Shown: positions 25,225-33,360 of the stretch, in pieces | Numbering within the stretch: position 1 is the first letter of the stretch | How the letters are laid out: each line of letters starts with the position of its first letter | Assembly (NCBI GenBank): GCA_023426935.1 | Contig: JAEZBR010000010.1 | Coordinates: forward strand, 1 to 38,223 | Direction of reading: 5' to 3' | DNA length: 38,223 nt | From: Bacillota bacterium | Lineage (GTDB): Bacteria > Bacillota_I > Bacilli_A > Erysipelotrichales > Erysipelotrichaceae | Notes under the pieces: generated by a model | The model's input: the letters and a program-made list of their open reading frames with translations, nothing else | What the model was told of the DNA's origin: nothing | Databases searched by the model: none | Program-made: the position numbers and the translations under genes

Positions 25225-26439
25225 TTATTTATTCAATAGCCAGTCAATGGCATTCATTTTTATGATGCCAGAATAATTAGCGTTGGGTTGGATCTCATCC
25301 AAAGTGAGTAGATATTTAGGATAGTTATCGGTAATCTTAATTAAGGGAGATAACTCACGATTAAGCGTTGTTTCATCCAAAGTACTAGCTGCAACCTGAT
25401 AATAGGCGAGATTTCCGTTTTTTTCAGCAACAAAATCAATTTCATTATTATCCAACTGACCGATATAGGTTTTGGATCCGCGACGCATTAATTCCAAAAA
25501 GACAAGATTCTCGAGTTGATGACCAAGATCTGCTTGGGTAGTTTGAATCAGATTGTTACGGAGCCCCGTATCGACGGTATAGTATTTATTCTGCGTGGTG
25601 AGATATTGTCGTCCTTTTAGATTAAATCTAGAGACTTTATATAGTAACATCGCATCAGTGAGACCATTCAAATACTTGTCGATTGTTTTTTGATCGGTAG
25701 ATTTTCCGCTTGATTTTAAAGTATTTACAATCTTTGAAGAGGTTACCCGATTGCCGACATTATGAAACATGAATTTTGTTACTTGATCAAGGGTATTAAC
25801 ATCTCGGACTTTCAATCTTTGAACAACATCTTTCAGAATGATTGTATTGTATAGATCGTTAAGATAAGTTGAGTCATCGTCCCCAAACAAGTTATAACGT
25901 AAAACATAAGGGAAAGAACCGTATTCAAGATATAAATTAAATTTTTCAGTGATTGAAAGAGAAGCCCTAGCGGAATCAAGACCGTTAGTAAATTCAGAGA
26001 ATGACAGCGGCAACATCTTCAATTCCACATAACGTCCTGACAGAAGAGTCGCTAAGTCACCAGACATAAAGTAGGCATTCGAACCGGTAAGATAAAGATC
26101 GCAATTCTTATTTATAAAGAGACTGTCAACTGCTTTCTCAAAATTATGACAATGTTGAACTTCATCTAAAAAAAGGTAATTCATTTTGTCCGGTAACAAG
26201 CGTTTATTCACATATTCATTTAGAAGATGATAGTCGGCCAGTTGTTCAAAACGCAGATCTTCAAAATTGATTGTGATGATTTGATTTTGCTGAACGCCGC
26301 TATGAAGAAGATAATCCCGATAGATTTCGAATAGAGTCGATTTTCCACAGCGCCGAACGCCGCTGACGACTTTGATGATTTGTTGATCTCGCCAACGGAT
26401 AAGCCAATTTAAGTATTCAGGTCGGTTAATGATTTTCAC
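25225..26439 (-). CDS. AAA-type ATPase with DUF4143 (ATPase/nuclease-like family)
   Basis: A 404-residue protein of the widespread AAA_14/DUF4143 family of unclear function. Walker A is SGVRRCGKST (26-35), Walker B is NYLFLDEVQH (87-96), and LTGSNAYFMSG is the sensor-like stretch. The C-terminal DUF4143 part ends in a segment with LENLVFLELMRRG and NNEIDFVAE, resembling a PD-(D/E)xK core. Start is GTG with AAAGGAG ten bases upstream. It faces the neighbouring genes and has its own promoter, flanked by an inverted repeat. Confidence 0.87.
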   Translation of the reverse strand: MKIINRPEYLNWLIRWRDQQIIKVVSGVRRCGKSTLFEIYRDYLLHSGVQQNQIITINFEDLRFEQLADYHLLNEYVNKRLLPDKMNYLFLDEVQHCHNFEKAVDSLFINKNCDLYLTGSNAYFMSGDLATLLSGRYVELKMLPLSFSEFTNGLDSARASLSITEKFNLYLEYGSFPYVLRYNLFGDDDSTYLNDLYNTIILKDVVQRLKVRDVNTLDQVTKFMFHNVGNRVTSSKIVNTLKSSGKSTDQKTIDKYLNGLTDAMLLYKVSRFNLKGRQYLTTQNKYYTVDTGLRNNLIQTTQADLGHQLENLVFLELMRRGSKTYIGQLDNNEIDFVAEKNGNLAYYQVAASTLDETTLNRELSPLIKITDNYPKYLLTLDEIQPNANYSGIIKMNAIDWLLNK

Positions 26440-26462
26440 GTTATCAACTCCTTTATAAGGTT

Positions 26463-26491
26463 AATTTAGCGGTTTTACTAACAAATGTCAA
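26463..26491 (-). promoter_or_regulatory. Promoter of the DUF4143 ATPase gene
   Basis: Minus-strand TTGACA (26486-26491), a 17-base spacer and TAAATT (26463-26468), 23 bases ahead of the GTG start. Confidence 0.7.
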
Positions 26492-26524
26492 TATTTAAGG
26501 AACATAATCCCTAAAACCGTAAAT
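26464..26524. repeat. Inverted repeat flanking the ATPase promoter
   Basis: ATTTAGCGGTTTTA (26464-26477) and TAAAACCGTAAAT (26512-26524) are inverted copies differing by one inserted base, 34 bases apart. One arm covers the -10 and spacer and the other lies upstream of the -35, as expected of a looping operator. Confidence 0.6.
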
Positions 26525-26659
26525 AGTGACAAAAATATAGAATCCATTCCTTAAAAGTGGTGAATAAGCCTACTCCTAAGGCTGATATATTATGCAACAA
26601 ATATTTACCTTGGATGTAAAACGCATATTGGTTAAAGTAATAGAAAAAATGGTAAGGTA

Positions 26660-26815
26660 ATGTCCAAAATAAGTAAGGCAATTAGAACTGACGCGGGTGC
26701 TAAGCGAGAATCCCAACCGATTTTTTCAAGACTAGGATTAGATATGTATCAGGTGATTCGTAATCAGAGATTGCCTTTTGAGGTAATGCTGGATAAACCT
26801 AATGCGGTAATTTAA
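26660..26815 (+). pseudogene. RelB/DinJ-family antitoxin remnant (internally deleted)
   Basis: A 51-codon frame, ATG to TAA. It begins SKAIRTDAGAKRESQPIFSRLGLDM, which follows the DinJ/RelB N-terminus (strand, then first helix and GLxM turn), and ends VIRNQRLPFEV with PNA, the typical DinJ end. About ten residues of the middle helix (usually TTAINxFL) are missing. No toxin gene follows, so it is probably a nonfunctional remnant. The ribosome site is weak (GGTAAGG). Confidence 0.65.
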
Positions 26816-26816
26816 G

Positions 26817-26871
26817 GATATCTTACAAACGGAGGATAATAAGTATTAACCGTTTGCGAATATCTTTCAGG
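26817..26871 (+). repeat. Imperfect large hairpin between antitoxin remnant and alaS
   Basis: AAACGG (about 26829-26834) pairs with CCGTTT (about 26853-26858), and outer GATAT pairs with ATATC. There is no T-run, so this is not a terminator. Apart from this and the antitoxin remnant, I see nothing identifiable between 26525 and 26970. Confidence 0.4.
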
Positions 26872-26970
26872 TAAGGGGGGCTCTGAATACTAAAAAAGAA
26901 TTTCGGAATTAGTAATATCTTAAACAACTAAAAGCGAAGGAGTTTTGGAAAAATAAGCTCAAAGTGGTTA

Positions 26971-26999
26971 TTGAGATTGACTGTCAATTGTGCTAAGAT
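26971..26999 (+). promoter_or_regulatory. Promoter of alaS with extended -10
   Basis: TTGAGA (26971-26976), a 17-base spacer and TAAGAT (26994-26999) preceded by TGC (extended -10). The expected start near 27006 is just before Stem I of the T-box. Confidence 0.65.
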
Positions 27000-27009
27000 G
27001 CTTCTAGAA

Positions 27010-27206
27010 AACGTCGGAAGTCTAAGTAAGGAACAACTTCAGAGAGATGCGAATGGTGAAAACATCAGATTCCTTCAGCCAACTTCCCTAAGTGGAACCA
27101 ATCCTTCCCGCTATTCAGCGTTAACGAACAATCAAGATGCGTGGAAACACGAATCAGGATGGTACCGCGTTAGTTCGACGTTCCTGTATTGGGACGTTTT
27201 TTTATT
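27010..27206 (+). promoter_or_regulatory. T-box leader of alaS (tRNA-Ala responsive)
   Basis: The Stem I base pairs GGAAGT (27016-27021) with ACTTCC (27082-27087). The specifier GCC (Ala, 27078-27080) sits just before the 3' side. Conserved AAGTAA and CAGAGAG...GGTGAAA stretches lie inside. The T-box bulge TGGTACC (27160-27166) would pair with a tRNA ending ACCA, fitting A73 of tRNA-Ala. The terminator is ACGTTCC (27178-27184) with GGGACGT (27191-27197) followed by seven T, so uncharged tRNA-Ala should cause readthrough. Confidence 0.93.
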
Positions 27207-27216
27207 GGAGGAAACC

Positions 27217-29838
27217 ATGAAACAGTTAAAGGGAAATGAAGTCAGAAGTATGTTTTTGGAATATTTTAAGGAACACGGCCATATGATTGAGCCGGGTGCC
27301 AGTTTAATCCCGCATAATGATCCGACTTTATTATGGATTAATGCCGGAGTTGCGGCCTTAAAGAAGTATTTTGACGGTAGTGAGAAACCGAAGTGCAACC
27401 GAATCACGAATGCACAGAAATCAATCCGGACCAATGATATCGAGAATGTCGGCAAAACGGCCAGACATCACACTTTCTTTGAGATGCTGGGAAATTTCTC
27501 AATCGGGGATTATTTCAAGAAAGAAGCGATCCCGTTTGCCTGGGAGTTTTTAACTTCCCCCAAATGGATCGGATTCGATAAAGAGCGGTTATATATCACT
27601 GTTTATCCCGATGATCATGAAGCGTATGAAATCTGGACTAAAGACTGCGGAGTCGATCCTAGTCATATTTTAAAATCGAAAGATAACTTCTGGGAGATCG
27701 GAGCGGGTCCCAGTGGTCCGGATACCGAAATTTATTACGACCGAGGAGAGAAATACGATCCGAAGCATTTAGGCGAAAGAGCGTTCTTCGAAGAGTTGGA
27801 GAATGACCGTTATATTGAAGTTTGGAATGTGGTCTTCTCCCAATATGATGCCAAACCCGGCGTACCGCGCAGTGAGTATAAAGAATTACCGCAGAAGAAT
27901 ATCGATACCGGCATGGGTTTAGAAAGATTAGTTTGTCTAATTCAGGATGGTCAGACCAACTTCGATACCGATTTATTTTTACCGATTATTCATCAAACCG
28001 AAGAGTATACCACCAAGAAATATTCAGGTGAGTATAAGATGGCTTATCGGGTCATCGCGGATCATATTAGAACCGTGACTTTTGCGATCGGGGACGGGGC
28101 GATGTTCGGGAATACCGGCCGCGGATATATCTTAAGAAGAGTCTTAAGACGGGCAGTTCGTTATGGAAAGAAGTTAGATATTCAGGGTGCGTTTATGTAT
28201 AAATTAGTACCGACGGTTGCGGATATTATGAAAGATTATTATCCGGAACTTGAAGGAAAAGTTACTTTGATTCAGAAATTAGTCAAAGCGGAAGAAGAGA
28301 GTTTCGCAACGACTTTAAATGACGGTGAAAAGATCTTACAGCAGTATTTAAGTCAATGTAAAGATGGTTGTCTGAAAGGTGAAGATGTCTTTAAACTTTA
28401 CGATACCTATGGTTTCCCGGTTGAATTGACTAAGGAGATCGCCTTGGAAAAGGGAATTAAGGTTGATGAAGAGGGCTTTAAGGTCGAAATGGATAAACAG
28501 AAGACCCGAGCGAGAAACGCGCGGGGCGAAAGACAATCCATGCGTTCGCAAGATAAGGATCTGATGGACTTTACTAAACCTAGTACTTTTATCGGTTATG
28601 AACACGAAATAGGCAAAGGGGAAGTTATCGGGTTATTCCAAGATGGTAAAGCGGTTGAACAGCTGAGTGGCAAAGGCGAAGTTGTGTTCGATTCGACACC
28701 GTTCTATGCGGAATCCGGCGGACAAATCGGGGATATGGGGACGATGAGTAATAAAGAAAAGACCATCCAGATTTTAGATGTCAAGAAAGCCCCACATAAA
28801 CAATTCTTACATTTCGTCGATACGGAAGATACGATTGAGATGGGTGAGAAGTTTGACTTGGAAGTCGATGGGGAAAGAAGAGCGAAGATTCGCAGCAACC
28901 ATTCTTCCTTACACTTACTACAGGCGGCGTTAAGAAAAGTCTTGGGGACCCATGTTCAGCAAGCCGGTTCATATGTCTGCGATCAATATGGTCGTTTTGA
29001 CTTTACGCATTTTGAGAAACCTACTCCGCAGCAGTTACAAGAAGTTGAGAACTTAGTTAACCAATATATCGCCGGGGAATATCCGGTACAAACGCAGATT
29101 ATGGAATTGGAAGAAGCGAAGAAGACCGGAGCGATGGCGTTATTCGACGAGAAGTATGAAGATAAAGTCCGGGTCGTTTCGATGGGACCGGTATCCAAGG
29201 AATTCTGTGCCGGTACGCATGTATCCAATACTAGAGAAGTCGGAATCTTCGTGATTGAGAGTGAAGAATCGATCGGCTCGGGAATTAGAAGAATTACTTC
29301 TTTGACCGGGTATCCGGCGTATGAATATCTCAAGAAGGAAGAGAATACCTTAAGAGAGATCGCTAAAGCGCTAGATTTAAATTCTTTAGCAGGAGTCAAA
29401 GAAAAGAACCAACAGGTGTTGGAAGAAAATAATGCGCTCAAGAAAGAAAACAGTGAATTAAAGAATAAGTTACATGGCGCCAAAGCGGTTACTTTAGCCA
29501 AGCAGAAAGAAACCGTTGACGGTTATGATTATCTAATCCTGACCTTAGAAAATGAGGACGGAAGCAATCTAAAACAATTGAGTTTAGATCTCTTAGAGAA
29601 CCTCAATAAAGGCTTAGTCTTCTTAGCGGATGTCAGTGAAGGAAAAGTTCTCTATGCGGTAAGCAGCAGCGATGAACAGATCAAACTGGGGCATAATGCG
29701 GGCGACTTGGCTAAGCAAGCGGCGATGTTATCCGGCGGAAACGGCGGCGGGCGTCCCTCATTTGCGCAAGCTGGCGGTAAGCAAACCGAAAAGTTACCGG
29801 AAGTTATCAAAGCGATCCGTCAAAGTCTTGGAATATAG
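27217..29838 (+). CDS. alaS: Alanyl-tRNA synthetase
   Basis: Class II synthetase charging tRNA-Ala, 873 residues from the ATG at 27217. That start is chosen because TTGGAGG precedes it and because the in-frame upstream stretch is the T-box RNA. It opens EVRSMFLEYFKEHGH, has the catalytic core with TARHHTFFEMLGNFS, then the editing domain with HSSLHLLQ and CAGTHVSNT (zinc and editing residues), a coiled coil (about 710-750) and the C-terminal DHHA1 domain with GGNGGGRPSFAQAGG. Unlike the trpS leader, its T-box has a clear terminator. Confidence 0.98.
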   Translation: MKQLKGNEVRSMFLEYFKEHGHMIEPGASLIPHNDPTLLWINAGVAALKKYFDGSEKPKCNRITNAQKSIRTNDIENVGKTARHHTFFEMLGNFSIGDYFKKEAIPFAWEFLTSPKWIGFDKERLYITVYPDDHEAYEIWTKDCGVDPSHILKSKDNFWEIGAGPSGPDTEIYYDRGEKYDPKHLGERAFFEELENDRYIEVWNVVFSQYDAKPGVPRSEYKELPQKNIDTGMGLERLVCLIQDGQTNFDTDLFLPIIHQTEEYTTKKYSGEYKMAYRVIADHIRTVTFAIGDGAMFGNTGRGYILRRVLRRAVRYGKKLDIQGAFMYKLVPTVADIMKDYYPELEGKVTLIQKLVKAEEESFATTLNDGEKILQQYLSQCKDGCLKGEDVFKLYDTYGFPVELTKEIALEKGIKVDEEGFKVEMDKQKTRARNARGERQSMRSQDKDLMDFTKPSTFIGYEHEIGKGEVIGLFQDGKAVEQLSGKGEVVFDSTPFYAESGGQIGDMGTMSNKEKTIQILDVKKAPHKQFLHFVDTEDTIEMGEKFDLEVDGERRAKIRSNHSSLHLLQAALRKVLGTHVQQAGSYVCDQYGRFDFTHFEKPTPQQLQEVENLVNQYIAGEYPVQTQIMELEEAKKTGAMALFDEKYEDKVRVVSMGPVSKEFCAGTHVSNTREVGIFVIESEESIGSGIRRITSLTGYPAYEYLKKEENTLREIAKALDLNSLAGVKEKNQQVLEENNALKKENSELKNKLHGAKAVTLAKQKETVDGYDYLILTLENEDGSNLKQLSLDLLENLNKGLVFLADVSEGKVLYAVSSSDEQIKLGHNAGDLAKQAAMLSGGNGGGRPSFAQAGGKQTEKLPEVIKAIRQSLGI

Positions 29839-29877
29839 CTATTAAAATGCTAAAATTATACCAAGGGAGATGATCAT

Positions 29878-30132
29878 ATGGGTGATAAGACCGAAACGAT
29901 TGCGATTAATCAGGAAGAATTACGCAGTCAGAACATTCAGGATATTCTTTCTTCCGTAGCGAGTGCTTTAGATGAGCGAGGATATAATGCGGTAAATCAG
30001 ATTGCCGGTTATCTTATTTCCAGTGATCCCGCCTATATTTCTGGCTATAAAAATGCCCGCTCGATCATTCAGACGGTAGAACGGCATGAGATTATTGAAG
30101 AATTAGTCCGTGCTTATTTGGAGAAAAAGTAA
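29878..30132 (+). CDS. IreB-family regulatory phosphoprotein (UPF0297)
   Basis: An 84-residue cytosolic protein of the IreB/YrzL family. In Enterococcus, IreB is phosphorylated by the Ser/Thr kinase IreK and affects cephalosporin resistance. The family core is visible as NIQDILSSVASALDERGYN, NQIAGYLISSDPAYI and the end EELVRAYL. GGGAG precedes the ATG, and the stop overlaps the ruvX start. The order alaS-ireB-ruvX-DUF1292-mltG is conserved in Bacillota. Confidence 0.93.
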   Translation: MGDKTETIAINQEELRSQNIQDILSSVASALDERGYNAVNQIAGYLISSDPAYISGYKNARSIIQTVERHEIIEELVRAYLEKK

Positions 30133-30554
30133 TGCGGAGTATGGGACTCGATTTAGGAAGCGTGACTTTAGGCATCGCTTTATCCGATCCAACGGGGTTT
30201 CTGGCTTCGCCAGTGACGACCTTAAGGTATGAAAGCGACGATTATGCCAAAGCCATCGAACTTTTACTTCCGGTAATCGCTGAAAAGAAACCCGAGAATA
30301 TCATCTTAGGCTTACCTAAACACATGAATGGCGATATCGGGATTAAAGGCGAGCTTTCAATTAAGTTCAAAGAGATGTTGGAAGAAAAGGTCAGTATTCC
30401 GGTTATCCTTTGGGATGAAAGATTAACGACTTTAGGTATGCAGAAAGAGTTGATTTCTTTCGATGTTTCTAGAAGTAAGCGAAAGAAGATCATTGATCAG
30501 ATGGCGGCAGTTAGTATTTTACAAAGTTATTTAGATAGTCAAAAACGGGGATGA
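30132..30554 (+). CDS. ruvX: RuvX/YqgF-family RNase H-fold nuclease
   Basis: Putative Holliday-junction resolvase, with roles in pre-16S rRNA 5' maturation known in other bacteria. The 140-residue protein begins GLDLGSVTLGIALSD (catalytic Asp7), has ILGLPKHMNG in the middle and WDERLTT with the second acidic pair toward the end. It starts at a TAATG overlap with ireB, indicating coupling. Confidence 0.94.
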   Translation: MRSMGLDLGSVTLGIALSDPTGFLASPVTTLRYESDDYAKAIELLLPVIAEKKPENIILGLPKHMNGDIGIKGELSIKFKEMLEEKVSIPVILWDERLTTLGMQKELISFDVSRSKRKKIIDQMAAVSILQSYLDSQKRG

Positions 30555-30581
30555 ATAATCCCTGTTTATCTGAGGTGAACC

Positions 30582-30848
30582 ATGGAACAATTCAAAGACG
30601 ATTTACTGATTTTAATTGACGGTGATAAGGAATATCGCAAGAAGATCTTATTCACTTGTGAACATGACGATAAGAAGATCGTCTTTTTCACGGATGAAGG
30701 AGACGATCCCCAAGATGCCCAATGTGCTTACTATGACGATAAGGGAAATATCGATCCCTTAACCGAAGACGATTATAAGTGGGCGGAGAAAGAATTCAAC
30801 CGCTGGCAGCTAGATAAGGAGACTAAGCATGAAGAAGAAAAAGACTAA
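30582..30848 (+). CDS. DUF1292 (YrzB-like) protein
   Basis: An acidic 88-residue cytosolic protein of the DUF1292 family, of unknown function. Features: LILIDGDKEYRKKILFTCEHDDKKIVFF and many Asp/Glu residues. GAGGTGA precedes the ATG. The 3' end overlaps mltG by 20 bases. Identity rests on length, composition and position in the conserved ruvX-DUF1292-mltG order. Confidence 0.87.
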   Translation: MEQFKDDLLILIDGDKEYRKKILFTCEHDDKKIVFFTDEGDDPQDAQCAYYDDKGNIDPLTEDDYKWAEKEFNRWQLDKETKHEEEKD

Positions 30849-31881
30849 ACTGATTATTATCCTTTCAATTGTGGTCTTAGTCTTAGTTGGGGTTGGTGGT
30901 TCATACGCTTTCTATGTTTCCTCCTTAAGTCCGGTATCTTCTGAATCCCACGAAATCGATTTTACGATTGAATCCGGAGAGACTAGCACTTCGATTCTTT
31001 CCCGCTTAGTTGAGGAAAAAATAATCAAGAACGCCTTAGCGACGAAAGTATATGCCAAGATATCTGGGAATACCGATTTTAAAGCCGGTGATTTTATTCT
31101 CGATACTTCTTGGAGTACTAAAAAGATTGTACAGTATCTAAACGATTCGTCGGCGGCTAAAGCCGAACAGGTGACCGTAACGATTGTCGAAGGAAGTTGG
31201 GCAAAGAATATCGCGGCTCAGATGGCTGAAGCGACCAATGTTTCCGCCGATGATCTTTTAAAAGCTTGGAATGATTCGACATATGTGTCCGAATTAGCGA
31301 GAGATTATTGGTTCATTACTCCAGATATTTATAACTCCCAGAAAGTCATTCTCGAAGGTTATTTATATCCGAGTACCTATAATTTCTTTAAGGAAACGAC
31401 CGTCGATGCGATTACTAGAAGATTCCTTGATCAGACCGAGAAGGTCTTAGATGAATATAAGAGTGAGATTGAAAGTTCCAGCATGAGTGTACATCAGATC
31501 ATGACCTTAGCCTCGATAATTCAATTCGAAGGAAAGCACGAAGAAGATATGAAACTGATTTCCGGGGTCTTTGAGAACCGAATTGCCGCAGGGATGAAGT
31601 TACAATCCAGCGTTACGGTTTGTTACGCCTTATATAACTATACTAGTTGGTCCGATTGCGAACAGAATACCGATATCGATTCCGCGTATAATACCTATCA
31701 GGTTGAAGGTTTACCACCCGGACCGATCCTAAACCCGGGCTTAACCGCGATTAAAGCTGCTTTGGAACCGACCGCTTCCGATTACTTATACTTCATGGCG
31801 GATGTTAACGGTGATGGCACAATCTACTTTGCGAAGACCTACGCCGAACATCTGCGTAATGTCGATAAGTATCTCTACTAG
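30829..31881 (+). CDS. mltG: MltG-like endolytic murein transglycosylase
   Basis: Membrane-anchored enzyme that cuts nascent glycan strands, 350 residues with one transmembrane segment (7-29). A LysM-like region (about 41-105) comes first, then the YceG domain with EGYLYPSTYNF (176-186), the lytic segment LASIIQFEGKHEED (227-240) and YQVEGLPPGPILNPG (290-304). Most relatives read ASIxEKE in the lytic segment; here the first Glu is Gln232 while Glu234 remains, so activity should be questioned. The start overlaps DUF1292. Confidence 0.92.
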   Translation: MKKKKTKLIIILSIVVLVLVGVGGSYAFYVSSLSPVSSESHEIDFTIESGETSTSILSRLVEEKIIKNALATKVYAKISGNTDFKAGDFILDTSWSTKKIVQYLNDSSAAKAEQVTVTIVEGSWAKNIAAQMAEATNVSADDLLKAWNDSTYVSELARDYWFITPDIYNSQKVILEGYLYPSTYNFFKETTVDAITRRFLDQTEKVLDEYKSEIESSSMSVHQIMTLASIIQFEGKHEEDMKLISGVFENRIAAGMKLQSSVTVCYALYNYTSWSDCEQNTDIDSAYNTYQVEGLPPGPILNPGLTAIKAALEPTASDYLYFMADVNGDGTIYFAKTYAEHLRNVDKYLY

Positions 31882-31893
31882 GAGGAAATAAGC

Positions 31894-32526
31894 ATGCACT
31901 CACCAGTTGTCATTGGCATCGCCGGCGGAACGGCCTCCGGCAAAACAAGTATCGCCCGAGCTTTACAGGAAGCCTTTGAGGATCATCGTCCGGTTATTAT
32001 CCGGATGGATGATTACTATAAGGACCAATCTGATTTGGAGATGTCCGAAAGAGTTAAGACGAACTATGATCATCCTTTCGCTTTCGACATTGACTTATTA
32101 GTCAAACAATTAAGCGATTTGATCGCCGGGAAAGATATCTTACAACCGACTTACGATTTCAAGGAACATACCCGTTCCAAAGAAGTTAAAGTTGTGCATC
32201 CGGGCGATGTTATCATTGTTGAAGGATTATTCGTTCTAGAGGAAGTCAGATTAAGAGAACTGTGTGGAATTAAGATCTATGTCGATACGGATAGTGACAT
32301 CCGCTTTATCCGTCGACTGAATCGGGACGTCAAAGAAAGAGGACGTACTTTAGACAGTGTGACCAGTCAATGGACGGATACGGTGAGGGATATGCATAAT
32401 TTATTCATCGAACCAAGTAAAAGATATGCAGATTTAATTATTCCGGAAGGTGGACATAATGTGGTCGCCATCGATTTACTGGTAACGAAAATCAGTAGTA
32501 TTCTCTCGCAGAACATGATAAAATAA
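31894..32526 (+). CDS. udk: Uridine kinase
   Basis: Phosphorylates uridine and cytidine in pyrimidine salvage. 210 residues, P-loop GGTASGKT (11-18), then RMDDYYKDQSDL and YDHPFAFD, which are uridine-kinase signatures. AGGAGG precedes the ATG 12 bases after mltG. The order mltG-(...)-udk-greA matches Bacillus, where yrrMNO intervene; those genes are absent here. Confidence 0.95.
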   Translation: MHSPVVIGIAGGTASGKTSIARALQEAFEDHRPVIIRMDDYYKDQSDLEMSERVKTNYDHPFAFDIDLLVKQLSDLIAGKDILQPTYDFKEHTRSKEVKVVHPGDVIIVEGLFVLEEVRLRELCGIKIYVDTDSDIRFIRRLNRDVKERGRTLDSVTSQWTDTVRDMHNLFIEPSKRYADLIIPEGGHNVVAIDLLVTKISSILSQNMIK

Positions 32527-32545
32527 TCACGCTGTGAGGTAAAAA

Positions 32546-33016
32546 ATGGAAAACGAAAAAATTCAAATGACCAAAGAGGGCTACAACGACCTGAAGAAAG
32601 AATACGAAAATCTCGTTCACGTTGCTAGACCCGAAGTAATTTCCGAATTAACGGCTGCCAGAGCTCAAGGTGACTTATCCGAGAATGCGGATTACGATGT
32701 TGCCAGAGATAAGCAGGCTAAAATCGAAACTCGAATTGCGGAATTGGATACCATGTTACAGAACGCCCAGATCATCGAACCGGTTAGAAGTGGTTCTAAA
32801 TCGGTAAGAATGGGTTCGACGGTTACGATTAAAGATCTCTCCAGAAATGAGACCGTAACTTATACGATCGTCGGAACGGTCGAAGCCGATCCGATGCATG
32901 GCAAGTTATCCAACACGACTCCGTTAGGTTCCGCTTTGTTAGAACACCGAGCTGGGGATACGGTATCCGTCAACGCGGTCAAGAGTTATAAAGTAAAGAT
33001 CGAAAAGATTTCCTAA
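32546..33016 (+). CDS. greA: Transcription elongation factor GreA
   Basis: Binds the RNA polymerase secondary channel and stimulates cleavage of backtracked RNA. The 156-residue protein has the N-terminal coiled coil (about 8-76) with the tip motif GDLSENADYD, whose acidic residues act at the active site, and the C-terminal FKBP-like domain. GAGG precedes the ATG by about nine bases. It is the last gene of the alaS-to-greA run and is followed by a terminator. Confidence 0.97.
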   Translation: MENEKIQMTKEGYNDLKKEYENLVHVARPEVISELTAARAQGDLSENADYDVARDKQAKIETRIAELDTMLQNAQIIEPVRSGSKSVRMGSTVTIKDLSRNETVTYTIVGTVEADPMHGKLSNTTPLGSALLEHRAGDTVSVNAVKSYKVKIEKIS

Positions 33017-33022
33017 GCAACC

Positions 33023-33055
33023 AAAACAATAACTGAATAGGGTTATTGTTTTTTT
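33023..33055 (+). terminator. Intrinsic terminator after greA
   Basis: AACAATAAC (33025-33033) pairs with GTTATTGTT (33042-33050) around an eight-base loop and runs into seven T in all. Confidence 0.85.
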
Positions 33056-33107
33056 GTCATAAATTTAAATTGCATAGCATTAAGATATATTGTCGAAGAT
33101 TAACCGG

Positions 33108-33341
33108 ATGATTCAAATGAATATTCGCGTAGATGAAAAAATTAAAATGATTGCATAGTTTGCGAAGATATAAGCAGGTCATTATTCACCGCAATCAATA
33201 TCTATTTTAAAAACTAGTAAAAAAAGACGCATTCCTTTCGAAGTATCCGCCGATTGTTCTATTCCGTTGAGAATCCCAAAACGCTTGGAAGAATCCATCA
33301 GGCAATAGGAAAAGAAAGGCGGAAAGGTAAATTCAATAGAT
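33108..33341 (+). pseudogene. Decayed RelB/DinJ-family antitoxin gene
   Basis: Pieces of one antitoxin lie in order but in different frames. From 33117: MNIRVDEKIKMIA then stop. From about 33163 in another frame: EDISRSLFTAINIYFKN. Then back: KKRRIPFEVSAD. Near 33258: FYSVENPK, followed in a further frame by RLEESIRQ and GGKVNSI. These match the DinJ order (NIRVDE, TAINxF, RIPFEV, FYSEEN, RLExSI). At least three frameshifts and internal stops make it nonfunctional. No toxin gene is adjacent. Confidence 0.8.
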
Positions 33342-33360
33342 ATAGATTAGCATTAATAAT

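Noticed and set aside
26971..27216. N-terminal extension of alaS in frame
   Set aside because: The stretch is the promoter and T-box RNA; the ribosome site and family start point to 27217.
28983..29501. 172-residue open frame antisense to alaS
   Set aside because: Shadow of the alaS coding sequence; low-complexity translation and no ribosome site.
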